NCBI GenBank assembly: GCA_022800935.1
Contig: JAAWRH010000006.1
Location: 1 to 64,000, forward strand
Source: Oscillospiraceae bacterium
GTDB taxonomy: Bacteria; Bacillota; Clostridia; Oscillospirales; Ruminococcaceae
Direction of reading: 5' to 3'
DNA length: 64,000 nt
Position numbers and translations under genes: made by a program. Within the stretch, counting starts at the first letter, position 1; every line of letters begins with the position of its first letter. Below the pieces are notes generated by a model, which saw nothing but the letters and a program-made list of their open reading frames with translations, was not told where the DNA came from and did no database searches. Of the stretch, positions 51,423-60,083 are shown piece after piece.

Positions 51423-52451
51423 ATGAGCAAATTCCGTAAAATCGCCGCAGGCGTTCTGGCAGCGGCCATGACGCTTTCCTTTGCGGCCTGTGATTCCAAT
51501 CCCAGCAGCGCGGCTCCCTCTTCCTCCGGCTCCGCGGCGTCGTCCGGGGAAAAGAAACAGATCGGCATCATCCAGCTGATGGACCATCCGGCCCTGAACG
51601 CTGCCCACGAGGGCTTTGTGGCCGCGCTGGAGGAAAAGGGTTATAAGGACGGCGAAAATATTGCCATCGTCTATCAGAACGGACAGGGCGACACCAACAA
51701 CCTCTCCACCATTGCGGACAAGTTTGTCGGCGACAAGGTCGATCTGGTTCTGGCCATCGCCACCCCCGCCGCCCAGGCAATAGCGGGCAAAACCAAGGAC
51801 ATCCCCATCATCGCCACCGCCGTCACCGATTTTGCGGAGGCCGGTCTTGTGGAATCCAACGACAAGCCGAACACAAACGTCTCCGGCACCAACGACATGA
51901 ACCCCATTGAGGCCCAGTTTGACCTGATGTTCCAGCTTTACCCGGAGGTCAAGACCGTCGGCTTCCTGTACAACTCCAGTGAGGACAACTCCCGCCTCCA
52001 GGTGGACATCGCCAAGGCACTGCTGGACACCAAGGGCATCCAGTACGTAGAGCGCACCGTGGCCAGCACCAACGACGTACAGCAGGCCACAACCTCCATC
52101 GTCACCGAGTGCGATGCCATTTATCTCCCCACCGACAACGTGTTCGCCTCCTCTATGCCCATTGTGAGCGACATCGCCATTGGGAGCAAGATTCCCGTTA
52201 TCTGCGGCGAATCCGGCATGGTTGAGGGCGGCGGCCTGGCAACCCTAGGCATCAACTACTACAACATCGGCCATCAGGCGGGGCTTATGGCCCTGCGGAT
52301 TCTGGAGGAGGGCGCGGATATCACCCAAATGCCCGTTGAGTCCTCCACCGACTATGACTTCTGCATCAACGGCGACACAGCACAGGCCATCGGCCTCACC
52401 ATCCCCGACGACCTGAAGCAGTATGTCATCACCCCCAACGCCGGCGAATAA
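51423..52451 (+). CDS. ABC importer substrate-binding lipoprotein (TrpX/PF04392-like)
   Basis: The 342-aa protein has a lipobox (FAAC) followed by a Ser/Ala linker and a two-lobed binding protein of the ABC_sub_bind family (QIGIIQLMDHPALNAAHEGF, AIATPAAQAIAG, IPIIATAVTDFAEAGLV). Members in Firmicutes bind aromatic amino acids (tryptophan or tyrosine) or related ligands; the exact ligand cannot be read. GGAGG precedes ATG 51423. The permease and ATPase follow on the same strand, and a hairpin after this gene may reduce their expression relative to the binding protein. Confidence 0.9.
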   Translation: MSKFRKIAAGVLAAAMTLSFAACDSNPSSAAPSSSGSAASSGEKKQIGIIQLMDHPALNAAHEGFVAALEEKGYKDGENIAIVYQNGQGDTNNLSTIADKFVGDKVDLVLAIATPAAQAIAGKTKDIPIIATAVTDFAEAGLVESNDKPNTNVSGTNDMNPIEAQFDLMFQLYPEVKTVGFLYNSSEDNSRLQVDIAKALLDTKGIQYVERTVASTNDVQQATTSIVTECDAIYLPTDNVFASSMPIVSDIAIGSKIPVICGESGMVEGGGLATLGINYYNIGHQAGLMALRILEEGADITQMPVESSTDYDFCINGDTAQAIGLTIPDDLKQYVITPNAGE

Positions 52452-52481
52452 GTACGCTAAAACGGATTGTTTTGCAAGTAA

Positions 52482-52511
52482 GCTGTCCTGTTTTTTGACA
52501 GGACAGCCTTT
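52482..52511 (+). terminator. Intra-operon hairpin after the binding-protein gene
   Basis: A perfect 10-bp stem (GCTGTCCTGT, 52482-52491 with 52498-52507) has a T-rich loop and is followed by a short CTTTTG. It is probably a partial terminator/processing site that lets the binding protein exceed the transporter subunits. Confidence 0.65.
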
Positions 52512-52558
52512 TGCATTCTTTTGTTATAAAAAATAAAACGAGAGGGAGAGCACATCCT

Positions 52559-53464
52559 ATGCTTGACATTATTTTAGGCGCCATCGCCCTGGGGCTGCTG
52601 TGGGCGGTCATGGCGTTAGGCGTGTACATCACCTACCGCGTCCTGGACGTGGCGGACCTGACGGTGGAGGGAACCATTGCCCTGGGGGGAGCGGTTGCCG
52701 CCCGATTCATCAGCGGGGGCATGAACCCCTGGCTGGCCACCCTTTTCGCCCTGATTGCCGGTCTGCTGGGCGGGCTGTGTACCGGCCTGCTCCACACCAA
52801 ATTAAAGATTCCCGCCCTTCTCTCCGGCATCCTGACGATGATTGCGCTGTATTCCATCAACCTGCGGGTCATGGGTAAATCCAACATCCCCCTGCTGCGG
52901 GTCAAAAACGTCTATAGTCCCCTCCAGGAGCTGGGCCTCTCTGGCTCGATTCCAAGCCTGATTGTAGGGGTTATCATTGTGGTGGCTGTGGCGGTAATCA
53001 TCTACTGGTTCTTTGGGACGGAGCTAGGCTCCGCCATCCGGGCCACCGGCAACAACCAGAACATGGCCCGCGCCCAGGGCATCAATACCTCCAACATGAT
53101 TATCCTGGGGCTGGTGATTTCCAACGGGATGGTTGCCCTGTCCGGGGCGCTGATTGCCCAGTACCAGTCCTTCGCGGATGTGCAGATGGGCACCGGCTCC
53201 ATTGTCATCGGCCTGGCCTCCCTGATTATCGGCGAGGTGCTGTTCGGCACCCGCACCTTTAAGCGGACGCTGGTCTCGGTTAGCCTGGGCGCAATCATTT
53301 ACCGTATCATTATCGCCCTGGTGCTCAAGGCCGGTATGGACGCCAATGACCTGAAGCTGTTCACCGCCGTGACGGTGGCAATCTGCCTGTCCATGCCCAT
53401 GATTAAGCCCGCCGTTGCGGGGTTCTTCCATCCGGGGAGCAAGAAAGCAGAGGGAGGAAACTGA
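52559..53464 (+). CDS. ABC importer permease
   Basis: The 301-aa protein starts at ATG 52559 (MLDIILGAIAL), downstream of an AGGGAG site. Eight or nine hydrophobic helices are present, with blocks typical of the BPD_transp_2 family (TVEGTIALGGAVAAR, GSAIRATGNNQNMARAQGI). The latter, in the cytoplasmic loop, contacts the ATPase. It is the membrane part of the importer encoded by 51423-54263; the ATPase gene starts one base after its stop codon. Confidence 0.92.
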   Translation: MLDIILGAIALGLLWAVMALGVYITYRVLDVADLTVEGTIALGGAVAARFISGGMNPWLATLFALIAGLLGGLCTGLLHTKLKIPALLSGILTMIALYSINLRVMGKSNIPLLRVKNVYSPLQELGLSGSIPSLIVGVIIVVAVAVIIYWFFGTELGSAIRATGNNQNMARAQGINTSNMIILGLVISNGMVALSGALIAQYQSFADVQMGTGSIVIGLASLIIGEVLFGTRTFKRTLVSVSLGAIIYRIIIALVLKAGMDANDLKLFTAVTVAICLSMPMIKPAVAGFFHPGSKKAEGGN

Positions 53465-53465
53465 T

Positions 53466-54263
53466 ATGATGCTGGACATGAACCAGGTTTATAAAACCTT
53501 TAACGCCGGGACCATCAACGAAAAAAAGGCCCTCACCGGGCTGGATATCCACCTCCAGGAGGGGGACTTTGTTCAGGTCATCGGCGGAAACGGCGCCGGA
53601 AAATCTACCATGCTCAACTGCCTGGCGGGGATGTTCCCCATTGACCAGGGGTCGATACAGATAGACGGACAGGACGTGACCCGTCTGCCGGAATTCAAGC
53701 GGGCCAAGCTGATTGGTCGGGTGTTCCAGGACCCCATGATGGGCACTGCCGCCAACATGGATATTGAAGGCAATCTGGCCCTTGCCCTGCGGCGGGGCGA
53801 AAGGCGGACCCTGCGCTGGGGGGTCACCAACAAGGAACGGGAGCGGTACCGGGAGCTTTTGAAGACCCTGGGCCTGGGGCTGGAGGACCGCCTGACCCAC
53901 AAGGTGGGGCTACTCTCTGGCGGGCAGCGGCAGGCGCTGACCCTGCTGATGGCCACGCTGCAAAAGCCGCGGATTCTGCTGCTGGACGAACACACCGCGG
54001 CCCTGGATCCCCAGACGGCGGCAAAGGTGCTGGAGCTGTCGGAGAAGATTGTCAATGAAAATCATCTGACAACGATGATGGTAACCCACAACATGAAGGA
54101 CGCCATCGCCCACGGAAACCGGCTGGTGATGATGAACAACGGACATATCATTCTGGACATCAGCGGAGAAGAAAAGAAAAAGCTGACCGTAGAGGCGCTG
54201 CTGGAGAAGTTCGCCCAGGTCAGCGGCAGCGAGCTTGCCAACGACCGAATGCTGCTGTCATAA
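53466..54263 (+). CDS. ABC importer ATPase
   Basis: The 265-aa ATPase starts at ATG 53466 (MMLDMNQVYKTF), eight bases after GGGAGG. Walker A GGNGAGKST, Q-loop VFQDP, signature LSGGQRQ, Walker B ILLLDEHTAALDP and VTHNMKDA are all present. DEH in Walker B (in place of DEP) is seen in this importer family. It completes the three-gene importer and is followed by a strong terminator. Confidence 0.93.
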   Translation: MMLDMNQVYKTFNAGTINEKKALTGLDIHLQEGDFVQVIGGNGAGKSTMLNCLAGMFPIDQGSIQIDGQDVTRLPEFKRAKLIGRVFQDPMMGTAANMDIEGNLALALRRGERRTLRWGVTNKERERYRELLKTLGLGLEDRLTHKVGLLSGGQRQALTLLMATLQKPRILLLDEHTAALDPQTAAKVLELSEKIVNENHLTTMMVTHNMKDAIAHGNRLVMMNNGHIILDISGEEKKKLTVEALLEKFAQVSGSELANDRMLLS

Positions 54264-54296
54264 CCGGAAGATGCCGGAACAAGGATAACCGCTGAA

Positions 54297-54336
54297 CAGG
54301 GGCTGTGAAGGATGTCATTCACAGCCCCTGTTTTTT
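54297..54336 (+). terminator. Terminator of the ABC importer operon
   Basis: A perfect 13-bp stem (54297-54309 with 54318-54330) is followed by TTTTTT. Confidence 0.93.
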
Positions 54337-54378
54337 AGAATATTTTGCCTGTCCCATACCGCCTGGCGGCTGTAAAGG

Positions 54379-54407
54379 TTGCTTTTTTTATGCTTTTGAG
54401 ATATGAT
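54379..54407 (+). promoter_or_regulatory. SigA promoter of the MgtC/SapB gene
   Basis: TTGCTT (54379-54384), a 17-nt spacer and TATGAT (54402-54407), 75 nt before the ATG. Confidence 0.65.
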
Positions 54408-54482
54408 AGGAAATGAAAAATCCGGCTGTACCGTTTTTGCGCGCTCGGTTCTGAACGGACTTTAAGGGGAGGGGACACAACT

Positions 54483-55163
54483 ATGTTTTTCGCAGATCTG
54501 TCAGAGTGGACAGGGCTCAATATTATTATCAGAATGATCGCCGCCGTGGTACTGGGGGCGGTGATTGGCATTGACCGCGGGGCCAAACGAAGGGGCGGCG
54601 GCGCCAGAACCGACGCGGCGGTCTGCCTGGGGGCGGCTATGGTGGTCATGACCGGGCAGTATATGGAGATGCGCTACCACGGCGCCACCGATGTGGCCAG
54701 GATGGCCTCACAGGTGGTGAGCGGCGTGGGATTTCTGGGAGCCGGTTCCATCATTGTGTCTCAGCATCAGGTGAAGGGGCTGACCTCGGCAGCGGGAATC
54801 TGGGTCTGCGCCTGTATCGGGCTGGCGGTGGGCATCGGGTTTGTGGACGGGGCCATTCTGGCCACCCTGATCCTTTTGGTAGTGCTGCATGTCCTCCCGA
54901 CGGTGGAAGGAAAAGTTTATAAGCATTCCAAATACATGGTTCTCCGGGTAGAGGCGGCGGAAGGCCGGACCTCTATGGAGCTTATGCGCAGGCTGAAGGT
55001 GGACGGATGTATTGTGGATTTGTTTGAGGTTGACAAGGCGGGGACCAGTACAAGCTCCTTTATCATTACAACCACTGTCCGCATTCCCCGCGGGCTCAAC
55101 CGGGAGCAGTACCTGGAAAGTCTGATGGAAATCGGAGGGGTTCTCTCGGTGGACAGCATGTGA
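54483..55163 (+). CDS. MgtC/SapB family membrane protein
   Basis: The 226-aa protein has four to five helices (about residues 12-32, 48-66, 78-98, 104-124 and 130-147) with the family signature RTDAAVCLGAAMVVM, ASQVVSGVGFLGAG and GLTSAAGIWVCACIG, followed by a soluble ACT-like C-terminal domain (about 150-226). MgtC relatives modulate membrane ATP synthase or Mg2+ adaptation in some pathogens; the role in gut Firmicutes is unknown. ATG 54483 follows GGGGAGGGG. A hairpin overlaps the stop codon. Confidence 0.93.
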   Translation: MFFADLSEWTGLNIIIRMIAAVVLGAVIGIDRGAKRRGGGARTDAAVCLGAAMVVMTGQYMEMRYHGATDVARMASQVVSGVGFLGAGSIIVSQHQVKGLTSAAGIWVCACIGLAVGIGFVDGAILATLILLVVLHVLPTVEGKVYKHSKYMVLRVEAAEGRTSMELMRRLKVDGCIVDLFEVDKAGTSTSSFIITTTVRIPRGLNREQYLESLMEIGGVLSVDSM

Positions 55164-55191
55164 TACTTTTTCTTGAAAGAAAAAGTATCAC
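55160..55191 (+). terminator. Terminator overlapping the MgtC/SapB stop codon
   Basis: A perfect 14-bp stem (55160-55173 with 55178-55191) has a 4-nt loop and includes the TGA stop codon, then A-rich DNA. The arms themselves supply a T run. Confidence 0.75.
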
Positions 55192-55263
55192 AAAAAACTT
55201 TAATCCAGGAATCGTATGAGCGGGCCTTTACACAATAACGTTTGAGAGGGGAGAGGGAGATAT

Positions 55264-56421
55264 ATGAGGCTTCTGTTTCCGGGGGCGGTCATCCGCCGGG
55301 AGCGTCTCCGGCGGAGCTGGAGCCAGGAGGGGCTGTGCAGGGGAATCTGTGCGGTATCCTACCTGTCAAAAATCGAGCAGGGGAAGACGGCTGTTTCCCC
55401 GGAAATCCTTCAGATGCTGTTTGCCCGCCTGAAGCTGCCCTGGTATGACGATCCGGAAACAATGGCGGCCGCCCAGTCCCTGGTTGAACGCTGCTATGAG
55501 GCGCTGTTCTCCGGGGACCAAAAGGTACTGGACCCATTGCGGGAGGAATTCTCCGCCCAGGAGGAGCGCATTTCCAACAGTCCCTTTGCCCTGGACGGGG
55601 CGCTGCTCCGCGGCCTGCTGGCCTACCCCCGCCGGCCCGCGGACAGGGGGCTGGAGCCCTTTTTTGACCAGCGCCAGCTGGCCCTTCAGCGGCTACTGGA
55701 GGGCAGGCATGAGGAGGCGATGCGCCTTTACCCCTGCGCGTACATCAGCCTGACGGCGGGGATTGGGGAATATGAGGGTGGGAATGACATCGGGGCCCTG
55801 GACTATCTGCGCCGCGCATACGATATGGCCGCCGGGGATGGGGCTGTGCGGATTATGCTCTCTGCTAAAATATATATGGGAAACTGGTACTGCAACCGGA
55901 TTGACATTGAAAATATGGATATCCAATACCGGGTGGCGGAACGGCTGGCGCGGGCGCTGGGGGCAGAGGGCGAGCTGCGGGATATCCGGTACAACAGGGC
56001 CTCCACCTGGCTGGAGGCCGGACTGTACGACAAGGCATATTCCTATTTTTCCCAGGCAGAGAGGCCAAATATATTGGCGCTGCACAAGCTGGCCATCTGC
56101 TGCGAAAAGCTGGGGCGGCGGGAGGAAGCCCTTGCCGCCCTTGACAGGACAGCGGGGATGGAGTCGGAATTCCCGGAGACGCCTCTGGTACAGCAGATGT
56201 GCGGTCTGGTACGGTTCCGTCTGGAGCATGAGGATTATCTCCAGCATCATCAATACGGGGAACGGCTGCTGCACGTCTTTGACAGGTGCCGCCGGGAGCT
56301 GCCCATCGGATACGCCTCCTTCCATCTGCCATGGGTTCTGGAATGGTACACCGCAAACCGGCAGTACCGCGCCGCCTACGAGCTGGTACAGGGTTTTCCT
56401 ATAAAACTCCATTTAAATTAG
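55264..56421 (+). CDS. XRE-type regulator with TPR-like repeats (RRNPP-like)
   Basis: The 385-aa protein has an N-terminal HTH_XRE domain (about 8-60, GAVIRRERLRRSWSQEGLC and SYLSKIEQGKTAVSPE), followed by about 300 residues of helix-turn-helix TPR-like repeats (GALDYLRRAYDMAAGD, YDKAYSYFSQAE, KLGRREEALAALDR). This is the layout of Rgg/PlcR-like peptide-responsive regulators, which bind a small exported peptide. No such peptide gene is obvious beside it, so quorum sensing is only a possibility. It is read from the same strand as the next gene, an MFS transporter, 92 nt downstream past a hairpin. Confidence 0.85.
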   Translation: MRLLFPGAVIRRERLRRSWSQEGLCRGICAVSYLSKIEQGKTAVSPEILQMLFARLKLPWYDDPETMAAAQSLVERCYEALFSGDQKVLDPLREEFSAQEERISNSPFALDGALLRGLLAYPRRPADRGLEPFFDQRQLALQRLLEGRHEEAMRLYPCAYISLTAGIGEYEGGNDIGALDYLRRAYDMAAGDGAVRIMLSAKIYMGNWYCNRIDIENMDIQYRVAERLARALGAEGELRDIRYNRASTWLEAGLYDKAYSYFSQAERPNILALHKLAICCEKLGRREEALAALDRTAGMESEFPETPLVQQMCGLVRFRLEHEDYLQHHQYGERLLHVFDRCRRELPIGYASFHLPWVLEWYTANRQYRAAYELVQGFPIKLHLN

Positions 56422-56424
56422 ATT

Positions 56425-56470
56425 AAGCCAGATATTTTGGTGAATATTTTCTCAAAATATCCGGCTTGTT
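56425..56470 (+). terminator. Probable terminator after the XRE-TPR gene
   Basis: A 15-bp stem with one mismatch (56425-56439 with 56453-56467) starts three bases after the stop codon; the T run is weak (GTTTCC). Confidence 0.7.
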
Positions 56471-56513
56471 TCCTGTTAAACCCCATGATAGAATGAAATG
56501 GAGGTGAAACAGA

Positions 56514-57746
56514 ATGAAAAAAACGCTTTGGACAAAAAACTTTACACTGGTCACAGCCGCCTCCGCCCTGGGGGCGATCGGGGGAATTACAGGGGGCTTT
56601 GCCCTCTCCTTCCTGGTATTTGACGAAACGGGCAGCACCCTGGCTTCGGCGTTTATCCTGGCCATACAGCTGGTGCCCCATTTTGTCATCCCGCTGTTTG
56701 CCGCGCCGCTGATGGACCGTCTGCCCAGGAAGCCCTTCCTGGTGGGCGGGGACGCGGTGAACGGCATCCTGTACGGATTGGCCGGTATCTACCTGATGCT
56801 TGGAAAATTTTCCTATACCGGCTATCTTGGGTTCTCCCTTCTGCTGTCCTCCCTTGGCGCGTTTGACGAGCTGGCCTACAACAGCTTCTATCCAAAGCTA
56901 ATCCCGGAGGGCATGGAGGAAAAGGGGTACGCCGTTTCATCCATGCTCTACCCGGTGATGAAGGTGGCGGCAACGCCGCTGGCCGCCCTCCTGTTTGAAC
57001 GCTTCGGGGTGGCCTGGATGCTGCTTTTGCAGGCGGCGTTCTCCATACTCGCCTCCCTGGTGGAGAACAGGATACAGATTCAGGAGCAGCCCCGCCTGGA
57101 CGGAAAAGGGTTCTCTCCCCGGCTGTGGTGGAGGGATATCTGCGAGGCGGCGGACTACCTGAAGCGGGAGCGGGGCCTGCGGAACATCTACGGCTATATG
57201 GCGGTGACAAACGGCGTCGCCAGCGGCTATTCTCCGCTGTTGATCGCCTTTTTCCGCACCGCGCCAGGCTTTACCGCAGCCATGTATTCCCTGTTTTCCG
57301 TGGCGGAATTCCTGGGGCGCAGCCTGGGGGGCGCGGTGCAGTACCGGGTGAAAATACCCCCGAAACGGAAATACGGCTTCGCCTTTGGGGTATACCAATT
57401 CTACGAAACAATGGACATGTGCCTGCTGTGGCTGCCCTATCCGCTGATGCTGGTCAACCGCGCCTGCGCCGGATTTTTGGGAATCAACAGCGCGTCCATG
57501 CGTCAGGCCGCCGTGCAGCGGTATCTCCCGGAGCATCTGCGGGCCCGCGTAAACGCCTTTGAGAGCATCTGCATCATGGCAGCAAGCAGCTTATTCAGTG
57601 TCATTCTGGGCGCACTAGGGGAGGTTTTGGACTACCGGCTCTGCGTTACATTGGCGGCGGGATTTACCCTGGCGGTCTGCTGGCTGACCATCTGGAGGGG
57701 CCGCGGTGATATACGGCCCATCTATGAGGCATCGGCGTCAGACTGA
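56514..57746 (+). CDS. MFS transporter
   Basis: The 410-aa protein has twelve predicted helices and the loop 2-3 motif AAPLMDRLPRKPFLVGGD (GxxxDRxxRK type). It is a drug or metabolite exporter of the MFS_1/MFS_3-like group; the substrate is unknown. ATG 56514 follows GGAGGTG. Its 3' end overlaps the convergent GNAT gene by 9 bp. The upstream XRE-TPR gene may regulate it. Confidence 0.9.
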   Translation: MKKTLWTKNFTLVTAASALGAIGGITGGFALSFLVFDETGSTLASAFILAIQLVPHFVIPLFAAPLMDRLPRKPFLVGGDAVNGILYGLAGIYLMLGKFSYTGYLGFSLLLSSLGAFDELAYNSFYPKLIPEGMEEKGYAVSSMLYPVMKVAATPLAALLFERFGVAWMLLLQAAFSILASLVENRIQIQEQPRLDGKGFSPRLWWRDICEAADYLKRERGLRNIYGYMAVTNGVASGYSPLLIAFFRTAPGFTAAMYSLFSVAEFLGRSLGGAVQYRVKIPPKRKYGFAFGVYQFYETMDMCLLWLPYPLMLVNRACAGFLGINSASMRQAAVQRYLPEHLRARVNAFESICIMAASSLFSVILGALGEVLDYRLCVTLAAGFTLAVCWLTIWRGRGDIRPIYEASASD

Positions 57747-58643
57747 CGCATCCCGCCGCAAAAACCGGAACAGCTCCTCCTGGGTTTGGAACAGGTCATA
57801 GTCTCCAATCAGTTTGCCCGGATAATGGTACAAAACCCCGTCCTTCTCCCTTCGCTCCAGGGCGGAGACGAGGGCCTCTTCTCCATAGGCCTTGATGTAT
57901 TCCCCAAAGGCCCGCACACGGGGCTTTTCCAGCATGGGGTAGCCGCAGGGATATTCCCCGCACTCCCAGCAGCCCTCTTTTCCGCTTCCCTTACAGCAGG
58001 AACGGCTTTTGCACCAGTCCTTTTCCTTGCAGCCGTCGTTCCGGCAGCCTGCGCAGCTCACGTTTTCACTGCACACGCAGCAGGCCAGCCCGCAGTAGGC
58101 CAGACCCTTTGACCGGTCAAAGTATTTCGCCCTGGCGCGCTCATAATACCCCATCCCAGAGCGGAAGGTCCCGGAGGGGGTAAAGCCGTATTTCTCCAGC
58201 AGTGGAACCCGCTCCGGGGTATTCGAGGTCTTTACATACAGGCTTTCCGCCTCAAAATCCCGTATCAGCTCCAGGACCGCAAGGCGGAACAGCTGGTCTA
58301 TATACGCCTCCTGCTCATAGCGGGAGGCGATATCCAGCCGCAGAACCCCCGCCTCCCCACCGAAGGCCTCCATGGTCCCGACGGCCCGGCCCTCCTGTTT
58401 GGAGACAATGGCAAACCGCACATAATATCCCTTTTGGTACTCCGCAAGCCAAAAGTGGATACATTCCTCCATCTGTTCCAATGTGGTGTAGTAAAAATCG
58501 CTGGTGCAGTTGTCGGCGTTTGCCCTGGCGGCCACATCCCGATCCGAATAGCAGTCCAGTAGAGCTTCCGCGTCCTCCGGCCTTACCAACCGCAGGCAGA
58601 AGCTTTCGCTTTGATATTCCGGGCAGGTTTGGTATATGTTCAT
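57738..58643 (-). CDS. GNAT acetyltransferase fused to a Cys-rich (DUF3795-like) domain
   Basis: The 301-aa protein has an N-terminal GNAT domain (about 10-175; LRLVRPEDAEALLDCYSDRD; RVPLLEKYGF, with acetyl-CoA strand residues) followed by a Cys-rich segment with about sixteen Cys in sixty residues (YCGLACCVC, CAGCRNDGC, CWECGEYPC), typical of DUF3795 zinc- or iron-sulphur-binding proteins, and a helical tail. The fusion is less usual and implies modification of a specific partner. ATG 58643 follows GGAG. The gene is single and convergent with the MFS gene. Confidence 0.85.
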   Translation of the reverse strand: MNIYQTCPEYQSESFCLRLVRPEDAEALLDCYSDRDVAARANADNCTSDFYYTTLEQMEECIHFWLAEYQKGYYVRFAIVSKQEGRAVGTMEAFGGEAGVLRLDIASRYEQEAYIDQLFRLAVLELIRDFEAESLYVKTSNTPERVPLLEKYGFTPSGTFRSGMGYYERARAKYFDRSKGLAYCGLACCVCSENVSCAGCRNDGCKEKDWCKSRSCCKGSGKEGCWECGEYPCGYPMLEKPRVRAFGEYIKAYGEEALVSALERREKDGVLYHYPGKLIGDYDLFQTQEELFRFLRRDASV

Positions 58644-58721
58644 CAGGTCAGCTCCTTTTTTCTTTTATTATACAATTAAAACATATGTTCTGTCAATCTG
58701 TTTATCCAAATAACGCAAAAA

Positions 58722-58764
58722 ATACGAACCCCTGACTATTTATCTGCAATCAGGGATTCGTATA
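58722..58764 (-). terminator. Terminator of the second hicAB operon
   Basis: A 14-bp stem with one mismatch (ATACGAACCCCTGA arms) is followed on the minus strand by TTTTTTGCG, 14 nt after the hicB stop. Confidence 0.9.
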
Positions 58765-58778
58765 AGAGTTCTTCACGC

Positions 58779-59153
58779 TTATGCTAGTCTTTCCTTTAAA
58801 GCATCCTGTAGCACACGTGACAGACTCAGCCCCGCGTCGGAAACTTTATCATCCATCCATTTGGGGATACTCACCGTGCGCCTTACCGCGCGGTTATCCT
58901 TAACATCTGTACGGATGAGATTAACAAATTCACCCGATTCAACCGCTACTTCCTGCATGGGGGTTGAATCGGGAATTGGCTGTTTGCTGTCGGAAAGATA
59001 TTCCATCCATTGGGTCAGTGCAGATTCAGCCATGTATAAAGCATTTTCCAGGGACTTCCCTTCGCTTATGCAGCCCGGAAGATCGGGATAGGTTATTGTG
59101 TAAGAGTTGTCATCATTTTTATGAAATAGTGCAGGATAAACATATTCAGCCAT
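58779..59153 (-). CDS. hicB: HicB-family antitoxin (second hicAB locus)
   Basis: The 124-aa protein begins with the HicB RNase H-like fold (YVYPALFHKNDDNSYTITYPDLPGCISEGKSLENAL, about 4-40) and ends in a ribbon-helix-helix-type DNA-binding segment (TVSIPKWMDDKVSDAGLSLSRVLQDALKE). It is the second gene of the operon, 36 nt after hicA. It neutralises the toxin and should repress the promoter at 59384-59412. Confidence 0.93.
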   Translation of the reverse strand: MAEYVYPALFHKNDDNSYTITYPDLPGCISEGKSLENALYMAESALTQWMEYLSDSKQPIPDSTPMQEVAVESGEFVNLIRTDVKDNRAVRRTVSIPKWMDDKVSDAGLSLSRVLQDALKERLA

Positions 59154-59189
59154 AAATAGAATCCCTCCTTATCGGCAGAAAAACAAATA

Positions 59190-59366
59190 CTATTTTACAC
59201 CTGCTATCTTTAAAATCGTTTTTGCTGTATTTTCATTTACTTCCCGGTGCCTTGGGACTTGCACCGGTCTGCTGCCGGGTCTTTCATATACTGTATGATT
59301 TCCATCATCGCGTGCCATATGATAACCGGCCGACTCAAGTTTTTTTATAATATCCCGTCGTTTCAA
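59190..59366 (-). CDS. hicA: HicA-family mRNA interferase toxin, 58 aa, TTG start (second hicAB locus)
   Basis: The gene is short and begins with TTG at 59366, so a simple ATG search misses it. GGGAGG lies six bases upstream. The product has the small HicA fold: KRRDIIKKLESAGYHMARDDGNH with the catalytic His24 in GNH, then VYERPGSRPVQVPRHREVN and a C-terminal helix (TAKTILKIAGVK). The length (58 aa) is normal for the short HicA class. It lies directly upstream of the HicB gene, with its own promoter, so this is a complete toxin-antitoxin locus. Confidence 0.93.
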   Translation of the reverse strand: MKRRDIIKKLESAGYHMARDDGNHTVYERPGSRPVQVPRHREVNENTAKTILKIAGVK

Positions 59367-59383
59367 GGTATCCTCCCTTTTAT

Positions 59384-59412
59384 ATAATACTGCGTAATTT
59401 ACGTAATGTCAA
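59384..59412 (-). promoter_or_regulatory. Promoter of the second hicAB operon
   Basis: On the minus strand TTGACA (59407-59412), a 17-nt spacer and TATTAT (59384-59389). Two direct ATTACG repeats spaced by three bases, and the palindrome TTACGTAA, fill the spacer and are likely HicB sites. Confidence 0.82.
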
Positions 59413-59630
59413 CCAAAATATAATTGTCTCGTAAGAGCAACTCCCCGTTCCCGCCCTCTTTTCCAGTCAATGTCCGGTGATAAAAATACACAGTGCCTTC
59501 TGCCGTTGTACGCTGTCGGGGCATAACAGTGAGAAAAACCACGCTGCCCTGCACGTCTCAATGAAAGTCAGACTCATTCTCAGCCTGGAGAGATAACATT
59601 CGCTCTGAAAAATACCGCTTGCTCTTTTGC

Positions 59631-60083
59631 TTATTTCAGCTCTGTCTGCCAGTTGGCCTGCTGGATGGTGTTGTCGGTCTGGCGCAGCTCCTTGGAAAGG
59701 GCGTCCGCCTGCTTTTGAATGGCCTTTACATCCACTGCCCGCAGAATTTTGATCTCGTTTAGTGACATTCTCTGGGTGATACTGCTGGCCTGGTCCTGAA
59801 TGGCGCGGTATACCCCGATTTTCAGGGTCAGGCAGTCCCGCCGGGCAATCAGCTCGGTCAGGCTCTTTCCATCCGCCTTGGTTTCACAGTTGGTGAGGTT
59901 GATCCTCACCATCAGCTCCTCCAGCCGCCGGATGCACCCGTCCAGCTCCTCCATCAGCTCCGCGGGGTCCTCTGCCGGTTTTTCGCCCTCCTGGACAGTG
60001 GCGTTCATCTCAAGACGACTTCTGAGCTGGGCGATTTTCCGGTTCAGGTCCGCCCGTTCCTGCAATGCTTCCGCTAATTTCAT
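59631..60083 (-). CDS. DIP1984 family protein
   Basis: The 150-aa protein is helical and coiled-coil-like (KLAEALQERADLNRKIAQLRSRLEMNATVQEGE, residues 2-34; LEELMVRINLTNCET; RRDCLTLKIGVYRAIQDQAS). The N-terminal wording LAEALxxRADLxxxIxxLRxRL is the signature of DIP1984 (DUF6847) proteins. Function is unknown. ATG 60083 follows AGGAGG. It stands alone on the minus strand; the 218 bases between it and the hicAB promoter hold nothing I recognise. Confidence 0.88.
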   Translation of the reverse strand: MKLAEALQERADLNRKIAQLRSRLEMNATVQEGEKPAEDPAELMEELDGCIRRLEELMVRINLTNCETKADGKSLTELIARRDCLTLKIGVYRAIQDQASSITQRMSLNEIKILRAVDVKAIQKQADALSKELRQTDNTIQQANWQTELK

